DNA from: Rhodosporidiobolus odoratus
Taxonomy: Eukaryota; Basidiomycota; Microbotryomycetes; Sporidiobolales; Sporidiobolaceae
Reading direction: 5' to 3'
DNA: 64,000 nt
Assembly: GCA_034387635.1 (NCBI GenBank)
Contig: JAOANU010000016.1
Location: 620,001-684,000, forward strand
Shown: piece by piece, positions 12,036 through 25,414 of the stretch
Numbering within the stretch: position 1 is the stretch's first letter
Layout of the letters: each line of letters begins with the position of its first letter
The notes under the pieces: generated by a model
The model's input: only the letters and a program-made list of their open reading frames with translations
The model's database searches: none
Told to the model about the DNA's origin: nothing
Made by a program: the position numbers and the translations under genes

Positions 12036-13908
12036 TCAGGCGAGAGTTGCGAATCCCACCGAGTTGCGGTTGCTCGGGTCGAACACGGTGTAGACGTTCT
12101 TGAGGAAAGTGCAGCCCAAGATCCAGGTGCTCTTGCCCAAGCCAACATCGATGCCAGCGACGGCACCAACGCATCGCTTCGAGTTGTAGCTCGTCCTGCC
12201 GAGGTTGAAGTCGACCGGGCGGACGGACCATTGCTGGCCGTGGTCAAAGGTGAAGGAGAGTTTGGGAGGCTGGGCGCAGGGCTGCAAGGGTGGGAGGGAC
12301 AGTCGAGTTTGGGAAGGTCAGCCTTGGAAGGTAGTGGGATTGAGAGGGAAGGAAGGCTTACGTAAGTCCAGTAGCCTTCGGCGTCGTCATAAACTTGCGC
12401 ACCCGGGACTTGAGACCAGAATGTGGCGGCCTCGGCGGCGGGAGCAACGATGAGCGTAGTGCCTGTGTGGTGCCTACCGGTCAGCTTGCCGGTAATGGAT
12501 GGAAGGCAAAGAGGCGACGCACCAGAGTCGATGATGGAAGCGCGAGAAGCAGCGCGGAAGACGTTGTCGCCATTGAGCTGGATCTGGCCCGAGATGTTGT
12601 AATAGGCGCGCTTGCGAACCTGGTGCCATTCAAAGTCGCCCTGCCCGCAGAAAACAGGGTCAGCCTCTCATACAGTAGTGATGTGGGGCACGTCGCGTAC
12701 CTTGTAGAAAGCCTCGTTCGGCCCACCGAGGTGCAGCTCGGAGTTGCCGTCAACAGTCTGCAGCAAGAAAAGTTAGCATCGATTATGCATGGGTCAAAGA
12801 AAGAGTACACACCTTGGCCAGTCGCAGACCGAATGGACGAGACGTATCTTTTGGCTGCGAGGTACTATGAATGTTGGAGATGCTGGCGTAGGCCATTCCC
12901 ATGATGCTGCAGAGATCAAGCATGTCGTGAGCTGGGATTACAAAGAGGAGAGGGGGCAGATAGCGCACCCATCTTCAGGCTCATTGGAAAAGCTGTCGCT
13001 CATCTGGTCGACGGCTGAGAAGTATCGCCTGTATAGGAGGGAGATTGGGTGAGATGGCAGCATTCGGGGAGAGTTGGCGAGTCAACGCACGCGTTGTCGG
13101 TGAAGTCGCCAATGGTCGACACGTCGGTGTAAATGGGCCCCGAGGAAGAACTACCGTCTCCGTAGGCGACTGGAAGGGTAAAATTCGATCAGGGCGGCTC
13201 GTTGTCTGGAAGAGAAGGAAGAACGCACTGGCAAAGTGGCCGTTCTGTCGCTTCGAGGTGGTAGACAGAGTCGGATCGTACTTGTTGCCTTGACAGCCCG
13301 TACACTTGATGTCGGCAGAAGGGACCCAGAAGTCGGCGGAACCTGTGAAGTAAGAGCGACATGAGAACAAAGAAGGAGAGTTTGGCAGAAGGCGAAGGAC
13401 GAACCGGTGTCAAACATGATGGTAAAGTCCTGCATCGGGGTACCCAAGCCCACCCGACCAGCCCAGAGCAAGTCGTTGCCGTAGTTGTAGATGGGCTCGG
13501 ACTGACGCTTGCTGTTCTTGTTGCCGTCATTGCTCGTCGAAGCGTTGTTGACGCGCTTCTCGGCCTGGTCGAGGATTTCTCCAAGCGCCTCGCCCGTGTT
13601 GCGCAGGTAGTTGGCGATGGTCGTTTGATACTTACTGCGGAATTAGGGGTGTCAGTATGGGATGCGTACAAAGAAGGAGGGAAAGAGGTAACGCACGCTC
13701 GAACAAGGCTGAGTTGGCGCTGCAGCGAGAGGAGGTTGACGGTCCCGTCTTCCTTGGTGATCGGAGCTCCTGATTTGGAGTTGGTGAGGGGGACGCTGAG
13801 ACCACCGACAGATATGGTTTGATAAATGTCGGATAAAGGCGCTGCTGATGCGAGGGGGAGCAGGGCGAGAGCGAAGGCAACAACCGAGGGTGTCGATGGG
13901 AGAAGCAT
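12036..13908 (-). CDS. Secreted pepsin-like aspartic protease (family A1)
   Basis: Extracellular or vacuolar endopeptidase. The protein starts at 13908 with a good signal peptide (MLLPSTPSVVAFALALLPLA, then SAAP). A propeptide follows, with KR at a likely processing point (NSKRQSEP), then the mature enzyme. Both catalytic motifs are visible: FDTGS (interrupted by an intron between G and S), followed by DFWVPS, and IIDSGTT (an intron lies between G and T). The flap region is VAYGDGSSSSGPIYTD. The C-terminal WILGCTFLKNVYTVFD is the usual hydrophobic-Gly closing motif of the fold. About ten short introns interrupt it. The frame is open for over 100 codons upstream to 14247, but that stretch lacks a signal peptide and is probably 5'UTR. 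The gene is divergent from HEI10. Confidence 0.9.
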
Positions 13909-14649
13909 GATAGGGTGCGGAAGGGTGTAGGGAAAGGAGGGGTGAGGTGATCGGAGGCTGTGTCGGATGTGCAGGCGGAAGTGAGGTGAGGTAGAGTGAG
14001 GGAAGAGAAAGCCGATGTCACAGTGCGGCGCTTTTGACGGCTGCATGGGAGGCTGAGGTGCATGCCGGTCGAGACGAGACTGGGTGACGCATCGGTACCG
14101 GTTGATAGTGCTCGTATGAACGAGAGACGGGCAGGGAGGAGGCGGGCAAGCCAGTCGAGAGCGAAATCGACGGGCAGGATGGAGTAAGCAGGACAGCAAC
14201 GTGATGAGGCTGGACCCTCTTGCCTTCAACGTGCTTGCCGTGTGCACACGTGGTCTAATGTCGGCGTGCAGAGCCCGGTAAAAAAAAACAGAACTCGATG
14301 TCGGCAGGAACCACGGGTGAGGCCGGTGAGGGGCGGCACTTTAGCGATTCAGACAACTGCATGCAGCGGCCCGTATAGCTCGAGGCACTGTTGGGGAAGT
14401 ATGGCGTACTCTGCACCTACATAACGGACTGATGGAGTTCGCTAACTTGCTCTGGGTCACAATGGGATCAGCCTCCTCGTCGTCAAAGTCCTCCCGCTCG
14501 TTACGCTGGACTGCGTGCTTACTTGTTTCTAGTCATTGACCGACTATACGACCCTCTCAAGGAGTCTCAAGCCTGCGCGCCGCCTGCTGATCGCACTGTT
14601 CGACTTCGAACCTTCTCGTCTCATCGGTTGATTGAGCGAATCTTCTGCG
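13909..14649. other. Divergent intergenic region, protease / HEI10
   Basis: About 740 bp separating two divergent starts, presumably with both promoters. It contains a short A-run (near 14280-14290). No TATA element or convincing exon was identified. Confidence 0.4.
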
Positions 14650-16391
14650 ATGGACGAGTTGCGGTGTAACAATTTGAGGTGCAGGAAGTCACTGGCACTC
14701 GAGGTAAGCCTACCGCATCGATTCCAGCGGTATCAAGCAGTGTCGACGTTTGTAGGCGTGCAAGACTCGGAGGAAGGAGGAGACTGACACCCATCTTTCT
14801 GGACCGCAGGGCTCGTGAGCAATAGCTCCAGAAGATTGCTATCAACCTTGCTGTGGCCATGCTGATCTCGTTGTCCACGAGGAAGCGCCGTCGTGACGAC
14901 ATGGTCCGTACCCCACTTTCTCCTTTCCTTCCTCGCGCCATGGAGGCTGATGCTATTTTGGCCCTCTCATTAGCTCTCATATCTTTTGCATCGACTGCGC
15001 GAATGCCCTTTTCTCGACGCCGCAGATCTGCCCAGCATGTGAAACGTCTTTAACCGATCTGTACGCTTCCAACCAATTTCCAACTTGCTCTCTAAACTCT
15101 CTCTTATAGCCCATCTCTTCGTCCACCGAGTACAGAGACGACATCATGCAAACATCGCTCAACCCGCACGACTCGTACAAAACGAGCATCCTGTCTGGCC
15201 TGTCTCCCGCCATCATCCTCGACATCGCCAGTCGTGCGCTCAACTTCTATAGCTATCAAATCCAGCAAGAGGCGGCTTTCCAGGCGCTTATCACGAAGAA
15301 TGCTCAAGAGGTGCGCTGCCTCGAATATTACCCAGCAAGCGGCAACCGTGATACGATTTTCTTCTCTCCTCTTTCTTTCCTTGTCGTCCGTAGAGGATCT
15401 CAATTCTCGAAGCGCAGCTCAACGCGGTAACTAGGGCAGCGAATGCGGAAGTAGCACGTAGGTCCTGCTCCGTAGTCCGCGCGTACTACAATCCCCACCG
15501 GCTGACAGTCATTCTTTCCTCAGTGCTAAAAGAGCGTGTTGCTAGTAAGCGCTCAGGCGCTGCATCTGGCATACACAGACAGAGCTCATCTGATCACCTC
15601 GTGCAGCCTCCGAGAAAGATCTCGAGATGGAGCGCCGTCGGGTCCGCGAGTTACAGGAAACGCACAAGGCGAATGCAAAAGCTTACAGTAAGCTCAAGGT
15701 GCGCTGCTCGGTCTTCTCATCTGTCCACGGCGCCGATGTGAAGACATGGACTTTCTCTCTGCAGACTCAGTACGACAAGGCCAAGCAACGCGCGCTTCTC
15801 CACCCTGGCGATCCGAACCTCGCTCAAGCTTTCCCCGCCCATTCGGGCAGCTCGCAGCCTCAACCTTCGCCCGCTGCCACTAGGCAGACGTTTATTCCTG
15901 CTCTCGGCAATGGCACTTTCTCTCGCTCCGCCAGCAGCGCGAGTGCAGCGCAGGAACGTCCATCCGGCCGCCGGGCTGGATGGTGGCCGAACGCGACTTT
16001 CCCTCATACCCAGCAGCACGCAGGTATCTCTGGCTCAGCTTCGCGCAGTCGTCGTCCGCTACAAGAACAGCATGGCGGAGGCAACACCTCGACTAGCGGA
16101 AGCGGCTTTCACGGTGGTCACGGCGGCGCGCCTGCAGCAGGGGGAACAAACAGCACGAGAAGGATGAACCTGGTCAATGCGACAGGGCATCGTCCTGATA
16201 GTGCGAGCGAGGGGCTGCCGCACTTTCTAGGTCAGGGGGTTGGCCCTAGCCCACGGGTCGGCGTGGGAGGTGGACGAGGTGAGCTTTTCTGTTTCTTCCC
16301 TGTGTCTCCGCTCGGGTATTTATGGAGACTCTGTGATATCGTAGCCGGGGGCTTCCGCCCCGCTGGCCATAACGGTCGCTCTGGCGGTTGA
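14650..16391 (+). CDS. HEI10: HEI10/CCNB1IP1-like RING E3 ligase (meiotic crossover)
   Basis: HEI10/Zip3-class proteins are RING-type SUMO or ubiquitin ligases that mark meiotic crossover sites on the synaptonemal complex. The RING is assembled from several tiny exons. Exon 1 gives MDELRCNNLRCRKSLALE. A 5-nt exon (GGCTC, 14810-14814) and the next short exon give GSAVVTTC. Then come SHIFCIDCANALF and CPACETSLTDL, so the Cys/His ligands are all present. The diagnostic post-RING block follows (SLNPHDSYKTSILSGLSP, then IILDIASRALNFYSYQIQQE), then a coiled coil and a Gly/Ser-rich tail ending GHNGRSGG. The last intron is 16280-16344. The assignment is strong because post-RING similarity is specific to this family. 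The 5-nt exon needs transcript proof; its acceptor for the next exon is AAG. Confidence 0.85.
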
Positions 16392-16571
16392 GCTGGAACG
16401 TCACCTCGTTGTCAACGAAGTCTGCTCCTTTTCTCTCGGTCTTTCCAGTGTCTGCTCGGTGTATTTGTTGTATCTTGGGCCCCCTCGGTCGTGCGAGTAG
16501 AAAGTGTATACGCTTGTTGTCACATCAGCAGTCGAATAGACAGGAGAGAGCGAACAGTCTGGCAAACTCTC

Positions 16572-16586
16572 GAGACTTCGAGAAAA
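16572..16586 (+). promoter_or_regulatory. Candidate heat-shock element upstream of HSP104
   Basis: The sequence cgagacttcgagaaa forms three adjacent 5-bp units (GAG-TTC-GAA), with a perfect TTCnnGAA core at 16577-16584. It lies about 120 bp before the HSP104 start. Hsf1 binds nTTCnnGAAn arrays, so heat induction is expected; the first unit has one mismatch. Confidence 0.5.
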
Positions 16587-16702
16587 TTATCGGCCCCGCG
16601 AAGCCGATTTGACCTCAGCCAACTTCCCTGCTTTCTCCTCGCTGCACTTCTCTACAGCTCCAAATACTCAGAACACACTCAGAACACACTCAAAGCACGC
16701 TT

Positions 16703-19700
16703 ATGGACCCCAACAAGTTCACCGAATCGTCCTCTGCCGCCTTGCAGAAGGCGGTTGAATTGGCGAAGGAGAACTCGCATTCGCAACTCTCACCCGCACA
16801 CCTGTTCTCCGCCTTACTCGCGCCTACCACCAACAACACCGGACAGAGTCAGACGAGCCTCGCGCACTCTATCTTGAACAAGGGTGAGCTCTCCTCCTCC
16901 CCACTTCCTCGACCTTCTCATCCCGAGTCGACTGCATACTAACCTTTGCCCCTCGTTACATGTACCTACCTACCCCCTGCGACACACAACAATAGCCGGC
17001 GCCAACCCTGAGCTCGTTCAGCGCGGCCTCGCCAAATTCATCGTCCGCCTTCCCTCACAAGATCCTCCTCCAGATGAGGTCGGCTTGTCTCCCGCGACTG
17101 CCAAGGTGCTCAGAGAGGCGGACAAGATCATGAAGGACAAGGTACGCACGGCTTCCTGTAGCCTTTCCCGTCGCCTCGTTCCTTCCTACCTTTTTCTTGC
17201 TCGTCGAGCTCAAGCTAATCCCGTTACGATGGACAGAATGACTCTTTCATCGCTCAAGACCACCTCATCATCGCCTGCGCTCAAGACCCCGGAGTGGCCG
17301 CAATCCTCAAGGAAGCTGGAGCAACAGCCGATGCCGTCAAGAACGCCGCGAACACTCTCAGAGGAGGGAAGAAGGTCGACTCGAAAAGCGCAGAGGAGGG
17401 ATTCGAAGCGCTTTCGAAGTATGCGACAGACCTGACGCGCATGGCAGAAGAGGGAAAGTTGGACCCTGTCATCGGTGCGTTCTCTTATCTCCTTTTGCGT
17501 TCTTCCTTTCTTCTTGCTTGACTGACGCGTCCTTCGATGCAGGCCGTGACCAGGAGATCCGCCGCTGTATCCGTATCCTCTCTCGCCGCACCAAGAACAA
17601 CCCAGTCCTCATCGGTGAACCCGGTGTAGGAAAGACTGCCATTGCAGAAGGGCTCGCAAACCGCATCGTCGCCCGCGACGTCCCGCCCAACCTGCTCGGA
17701 CGTCTATGGGCGCTGGATCTTGGGGCCGTCATGGCGGGAGCGAGCTACAAAGGTCAATATGAGGAACGAATCAAGGCGGTCCTGGACGAATGCGAGAAGG
17801 CCGAGAACAATGTTATCTTATTCATCGACGAGGTGCACATGATCATGGCCGGGAAGAGCTCGGGCGGGGGTATGGACGCCGCGAACCTGTTGAAGCCAGC
17901 TGTACGTCTTGTCTTTCTCTCTCGCCTATCTCCGATCTTCCTTTCTCTTCCTTCCCAGTTCTGACATTGCTCCTTGCAGATGGCCCGTGGCCGCATCCGT
18001 GTCATCGCCGCCACTACGCTCAACGAGTACCGCCAGCACATCGAGAAGGACGCAGCCTTCGAACGCCGTATGCAGCAGGTCCTCGTCAACGAACCTTCGG
18101 TTCCCGAGTCGATCAGTATCCTTCGTGGCATCAAGGAGAAGTACGAGGTGCACCACGGTGTCACGATTCTTGGTGCGCCCTTCCTCCGCCTGTGATCCTG
18201 CCCTATTACGTGACTAAAATCGCTTTTTCCCTCGCAGACTCGGCCCTTGTCGCTTCCGCCACCCTCGCCCACCGGTATCTCACATCTCGCAAGCTGCCCG
18301 ACTCGGCCATCGACGCCCTCGACGAAGCTTGCTCCGCCGTCCGTATCGCCCGCGAGTCCCAGCCCGAAGAAGTCGACAAGCTCGAACGCCAGAAACTCCA
18401 ACTCGAGATCGAACTTCACGCCCTCCAGAGCGAGCTCGCGCGCGACAAGAAGGACGAGGCGGCGAAACAGAAGATTGAGGGCGCTAAGCAGGCGATTGCG
18501 AGGTTGGACGATGAGCTCAAACCGATCAAGGCGAGGTTTGAGGCGGAGAAGGCAAAGGGAGATGAGATCAATCAGGTCAAGAGGAGGATTGACGAGCTCG
18601 AGAGTAAGGCGGCTGACGCGGAGAGGCGCTACGAGTATGTGTTCTTTTCCTTTCCCTCCGTTCGTGCCTCGGCCCTTTCTTCTCTTGTTCAGATCGCTGA
18701 CTCACTCTTCCCTGATCGCAGTCTCGCTACTGCTGCCGATCTCCGTCACTATGCTATTCCCGATCTTCACACTCGCCTTGGTCGCCTCGAAGAAGCGAAG
18801 AAGGCTGAAGAGCGGGAAATGCGCGCTCAAGGCGGCGAGGCGCTCGCGGGCGACACGGTTACTGCCGAGGCCATCCAACAGGTCGTCGCGCAGTGGTCAG
18901 GTGTGCCGGTCTCGAACATGAAGGTGCGTCGCTTCTCTCTAATTTTTCGTCGCTGTCTTTCCAAGTCTGACTCCCTCTCTCTCTCTATTCCCGCTGATCC
19001 CAATCTGCAGCAAACCGAGCGTCAGAAGCTGCTCCGCATGGAGAAAGTGCTGCGCAAGGAGGTCGTCGGTCAGGATGACGCCGTCGGCGCGGTTGCCAAT
19101 GCCATCCGCCTCAACCGCTCCGGTCTCGGCAACCAGGACCGCCCCATCGCTTCCTTCCTCTTTGTCGGTCCTTCCGGTACTGGTGCGTCAATCTATTCCC
19201 AAGCATACAATGGTCGTGAGCGAGCCACGCTGACCTCCATCTTCCTGCTTGACTTCCTATAGGTAAAACGCAGCTCGCCAAGGCTCTCGCCAAGTTCATG
19301 TTCGACTCCCCAGAGGCCATGGTCCGCATCGATGCTGCTGAGTACTCCGAGAAGCACCAAGTCGCGAGGTTGATTGGAGCGCCGGCGGGTTATGTAGGAT
19401 ACGAGGACGGAGGCGTGCTCACGGAGGCTGTTAGGCGCCGTCCCTACACCATCGTTCTCATTGACGAGTAAGTCCTTCCTCTGCCTACTCAGATCGCCCT
19501 TGAGCCTTCCATGCTGACCCCTTCTTCCCGTTTACCTGTAGGATCGAGAAAGCTGCTCGTGAATTCCACCAGCTCTTCCTTGGCGTGCTGGACGATGGCA
19601 GGCTCACCGACAGCCAAGGCAGGGTCGTCAGCTTCAAGAATACCATTGTCATCATGACGTCAAATATCGGCGCCAGCTTCCTCAACGATCTGCCGGACGA

Positions 19701-20302
19701 CGTCGAGGCCATTCCTGACAACACGAAGGACCTCGTCGACGGCGCACTTCGCTCCACTCTTCCGATCGAGTTCATCAACCGCATCGACTCCATCGTCATG
19801 TACAACAGGCTTTCTCGCAAGGTGCGTTTACTTCCCTTGCTACCACGTCCTGCCTCCTTCGACACTTGCATTCGATCTATTTCAGCTTGCTTCTGAAGAA
19901 CTTTGCTGACCCATCGGTCTCCTTCAGGACGTGCGCAACATCGTCAACATCCGCATCGGCGAAGTGCAGAAGAGGCTCAGGTCGAACGGCAAGGACATCA
20001 CCCTCGACATTGCCGAACCCGCGCTGGACTACCTCGGCAGTATCGGCTACCACCCGACGTTCGGCGCTCGTCCTCTCAACCGCGCCATTCAGAATGAGCT
20101 CCTCAATCCCCTTGCCCGCCTCATTATCGACGACACCGTCCGAGATGGTGAGACGGCCAAGATTGAATTTGACGCACCGCGCAACAAGCTCGTCGTCATC
20201 CCCAACCACGAGCCGGCCGTCGGGATGGATGAGGATGACGATGACTTCACGGATGACGAGGAGATGAAGGATGATTTGCACATTGAGGAGGTGGACGATT
20301 GA
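16703..20302 (+). CDS. HSP104: Hsp104/ClpB disaggregase
   Basis: AAA+ hexameric chaperone that extracts proteins from aggregates together with Hsp70/40, in cytosol and nucleus. Domains in order: Clp-N ([20 protein letters not shown]), AAA1 with Walker A GEPGVGKT and Walker [12 protein letters not shown], a pore loop with a Tyr ([10 protein letters not shown]), the coiled-coil M domain, AAA2 with Walker A GPSGTGKT (an intron falls inside it, after GTG) and Walker B IVLIDEIEKA, a pore loop GYVGYEDGG, and a C-terminal domain. About 13 exons give roughly 900 residues, the normal size. The C-terminus is very acidic and ends HIEEVDD, resembling the EEVD tails bound by TPR co-chaperones. Mitochondrial Hsp78 is unlikely because there is no presequence and the acidic tail is present. 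A heat-shock element precedes the gene. Confidence 0.95.
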
Positions 20303-20547
20303 AGGGGAGGTCAAGCGGCGGATCAGGCCGTGGAGGCCTCGTCTCCATCATCGTCGACTCGGGGTATGAAGAGGTCGGAGCAGGAGGAGTTGACGGAGGG
20401 AGCTGGAACGGGAGAGGATACAGCGAAGAAGAAAAAGAAAAAGAGGCCTGCTTGAAATTGCTTGTCATTTCCCGCTCGCTGCGTAGCTTTCCCCTTGCCG
20501 TCACGTAGTATCGTACATAATAGTATCTTTGTTCTGCAGTACCCGTA

Positions 20548-22283
20548 ATGGAGTTTTCCCGCAATTTCTGGACAACGCCCCGCGAGAAAAGAAAAAAGCT
20601 CTCTCTCTCTTCTTCCTCTCACTCTCCTTCACGTGGCTCCATGCCTCATGCTGCTCAGCAGGTTCCTTCGTCACTCTCAAGGCACTCAGCGCCACGATGG
20701 CAGCGCGCAAACTTCTGGCTCGGCAAGTTGATTCCGACTCTCCTGCTCATCTTCGCGATAATGGGGTACCGCTTGGTGATCGCGGAAGTGTGTACGTCTG
20801 CTCTCGCTCTTTTCCGTTGTCCCCACTGACCCTTGTCGTCCCGGCAGTCCCGCTCGTTTATCGTCGATCTCGCCCAGAAGGGCTAACTTACTTCGGCTGG
20901 GTCCACCTCACGCTCGCCTTGACGGGGTGGTCATACTTAAAGGTGTACTTCCAGTCGCTCGACCCGCCGCGAGAGAAAGAACCTCCGCTCGAGGTGCTAG
21001 AGAGGCGTGTAGTTCGTTTTTTTCTCTTCTCTTCTCTTCTCTTTCCTTTCCTTTCCTCCCCTTACAACTTGTTGATATGCTACTCGAGTAGGTTTTCGCA
21101 TGTCATGCCGATGGTCAGCCGATGAGGTGCCTCAGAGACAGATGCGCCGGCGTGTGGCAGTCTCTTCGGACGAGGCATTGTCGAGATTGCGGAACCTGCC
21201 GAGAAAGGTTTGATCACCACTGCGCTTTCATGGACAAGTAAGCCCTTCTTCCATGTCACCCAGAACCCTCCCACTGAGGTGCGCCGAGTTTGTGGCATCA
21301 CAGCTGTGTCTCCGCAACGACCCTCAAGCCGTTCTTCACCTTCCTTCTTTACGCTTTCCTACTTCTCAGCGTCGCCCTTGTCCCTCTCACGCCACTTCAG
21401 CTCAAAGCATGTCACGAGGTCATTCAACAGACCTGGTCCACACCGTTCATGCAAGATCGATGGTGGAGTCGGTGGTACAGCTGGGCGGGGGGTCCGGTCT
21501 GGCGGTAGGTCGGTCTCTCCCTCCCCTGCTTGCCCGCCTGACCGGAATCTCGAACAGATATGGCGGCGCTCTCTTCCTTGGCTACAAACACTACCCTCGT
21601 CTCGCACCGGACCGGCCACCCCTCATCCCGGACGTTCGAACGCGCTTCATCCGCCAAGGACCAGCAACTTTCGCTTACGATGAGCCCCTCTATCCCTCTC
21701 TTGCCATTCCTCAGCTATCGACCCTTGTCATCGTTTTGTTCGCCGCGCTGATCAGCGCAATTGCGCTTGCTAGTAAGCCTTTACAACCCTTTTAATCGAG
21801 GCTTTTTCATGTTGACCTTCTCAACGTCCTTTCTTTCCCACCGACAGTGCTGGTCACAGTCATTCGCAATACCACCACAGGCTTCTCCACCGTCCAGCTG
21901 GAGCGCACTCGCCGGTACCGGCGCCCGGTCGCCCCCACCCCGGCACAATCAGGTCAGCCTGAAAACCCAGCTGCATACGATGCTCGATTCCGCCTCTGGA
22001 TTCCCCTTCCTCGTGCTGAATGCCCCGCCGGAGGATCAGCGGTCCTTGTCGAGCCAGATGCGCCCTTGTTCGATTTCGGTTCGAGGGAGAATTGGAAGAG
22101 CGCGATGGGGGAGAGGTGGTGGAAGTGGGTTGTGCCATGGGAGACGGGGTGAGCTCCAGAACTTTTCAGCTTGCTTACCTGGACGCTTGACTGATTCTTA
22201 GGACATGCAGACGAGACAGCGACTTCGAGCTTAACCCGGAGGTATTGACGACGCTGAACATTTTGGCGAGGAAGCAGCAATAG
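20548..22283 (+). CDS. DHHC palmitoyltransferase
   Basis: Integral membrane S-acyltransferase that palmitoylates cysteines of cytosolic-face proteins. Two N-terminal membrane segments are visible (LIPTLLLIFAIMGYRLVI and GWVHLTLALTGWSYL). The Cys-rich domain follows, with RTRHCRDCGTCRERF, the catalytic DHHC, then AFMDN and, across an intron whose acceptor is at 21304, CVSATTLKPFFTFLLYAF. A third and fourth membrane segment come next, then an N-T-T-T motif in the place of the family's TTxE. About seven exons give roughly 480 residues. The start at 20548 is the first ATG of the open frame; an internal Met about 30 codons later is also possible. Fungal Pfa subgroup and substrates cannot be told from sequence alone. 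Confidence 0.85.
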
Positions 22284-22500
22284 ACAGGGTTTGTATGGGG
22301 CCCAGATTATAGCCTCAACCTCTACGCGCCGACCGGCTGCCGAGCGTCACCGTGCATCACCCGCTCGCGACTGCCTGTCAGCTCGGAAGCGGAGGAAAGG
22401 GCGAGATCAAGATTAAAACGACATGCGGTTACTGCGGCAGAAGAAAACACGGCTACATCTATGCTACCCACAACGTCTCGCCCCAGCCAGCCTACGCACC

Positions 22501-24117
22501 CTAGTACCCGCCTCTTCGTGTCCCCGTGCCCGTTCTCTGCCTCTTCCGCCTCATCTCTCCCAAATCCCCATCAATCTCCTCCCCCCTCAACGCACTTAAC
22601 CCCGCCAAGCTCTTTCCAAATTGACTGTACGTCCCGCTCTGTACCAAGAAGTGCGCCGGGGGTAGACCAGGCTGAGTTCTTCCGCCGCTTTTCCGTTTCC
22701 CGATCGTGCCGGTGAGGAGGGAGGCTGTTGGGCCGACACCCGAGAGAGCGGAGAGGGCGTTGCCTGCGCCGGTGAGGGAACTTACTGACGGAGGCAGGAG
22801 AGAAGCGGCGAGGTTGAACGGGTCGGAAGTGCTGTTCAGTCCCAGGAGAGCGCCCAGAGTAGCGACGTCGACACCGCCAGTCGAGGCTGACCCGTCCTTT
22901 CCGCCTACCCCGCCGTTGACCGACTCTGATGGCGATGCGGCACCGTTTGATCCGCCGCTCTGATGCGCCGAGACTCGCGAGCCACCACCTACTGCGCTGC
23001 TCCCTCCTCCTTTTCCACCTTTTCGCCGTGTGCCGTGCTGCTTTGTCGCTTCGAGGAAGGTGTCTGTGAAGTGGAATGAGGTGAATCAAGTCAGCTCTCA
23101 GCTCGGCAATCAAGCAGAGCGAGCGAGACGAAGTATTCTTTCCCCCACTTACCGATAGTGACGCCCTCTCCCTCCTTCTCCTCCGCCAGCCGCCTCTTGC
23201 GTTCCTCGACCCCCTCGAGCAACCTCTCGACTACAGCCTTAGTCGCCGCCTCGTACTCATCCTCGATTCGCTCCACCTCAGCCTCATACAACCTCCTCGC
23301 CGCTGCAACCTGATGCTGCTGGAACAATCGGATGGCAACCTGTTGATTCGATCGTTCCATTGAGAGGTGGTGCAGGCTGAAGAGGTAGGGTATGGGGTGC
23401 ATGTCGGGAATGACGGGGTCGGTGAAGGGCAGGGAAGGGGGGAGTTGAGAGACGGGAGTGGTGAGGTCGGAAGTGGGGAAGACGGGTGGGGGGAGAAGTT
23501 CGTCGGCGGTTCGGGCAAAGATTTCGGATAGGTCGTGGAAGACTCTGTTGAAGGTGCAGACGACAAGGCAAGAGAAGGTCAGCGAGAGTGAGAGACGGAG
23601 GGTAGGAATTGAAGAGCGAAAGTGGAGAAAGTGATAGAAGTCAGGCCGCTGCTACCACAGCTTGAATATGCCGCAAGCGCGTACACTGCTCCGGTGGCAT
23701 CAGAGCTAGCCTCCGCTCGCACGTCTTGCTGCAATCCGAGCCGAACTGACCACCTGCTCCTCGTCCCAGTCTGTCCGGAGGCAAGACGGAAGTGAAGAAC
23801 GCACCTGTCGCGTCGTGCGACCGTGTCATCGTGTAGCCTAGATACCCTATCTACCATCTCCCTCCTCCTCCGTTCCCGCTTTCCTTCTACTGGTGGTGCT
23901 GGCTGAGCATAAGCTGTTTACGGAGAAAGGAGCAAAGGTCAGCTACAGTCTCGCTCAGACAGGACAAGGGCCAGCAGAACCAGGAAGCTGTCACCTAAGT
24001 ATGCGGCTCCCGATGCTCCCCTGCCTTTCCAGTGAACGAGTATTGAGAGATTGACTGACCTTCGTGCGGCTGAGCGAGGGGATGATGTTGCGGGTGAAGC
24101 TCTTCAGGGTGAAACAT
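22501..24117 (-). CDS. SDS3: Sds3-like subunit of Rpd3L-type deacetylase complex
   Basis: Sds3 family proteins scaffold the Sin3/Rpd3 histone deacetylase complex. The signature coiled coil is clear in one exon (RLFQQHQVAAARRLYEAEVE, then RIEDEYEAATKAVVERLLEG, then EERKRRLAEEKEGE). The C-terminal exon ends with GLSALRGEEIDGDLGEMRRK and a basic tail before the stop at 22501-22503, as in the family. Upstream exons are less certain: a start at 24117 (MFHPEELHPQHHPLAQPHE) joins to an exon with KRERRRREMVDRVSRLHDD, which resembles the family N-terminus. One or two small exons between 23640 and 23800 remain unresolved. The gene is convergent with the palmitoyltransferase, with a gap of about 215 bp. 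Family assignment is good; full exon structure is not. Confidence 0.7.
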
Positions 24118-24312
24118 GGCTTGCTGCTCCCATTGCTGAGCTGAATGCCCTTTCACTGACATGGTCGACAGGTGAATGTGTGGTGAGGACGACAGGTCGA
24201 GGTTCGGAAACTGATCCGCCTTCTCTGCCGGAGTCTCTGAGTTGATGGTTCATAATTGATGCGATGCGATTGCGACTCGAGCTACATACACACAACGAGA
24301 AGAAACAGACAA

Positions 24313-25414
<1,102 letters not shown>

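Noticed and set aside
13909..14247. In-frame 5' extension of the aspartic protease
   Set aside because: Open frame upstream lacks a signal peptide. The ATG at 13908 begins an ideal one, so the extension is probably 5'UTR.
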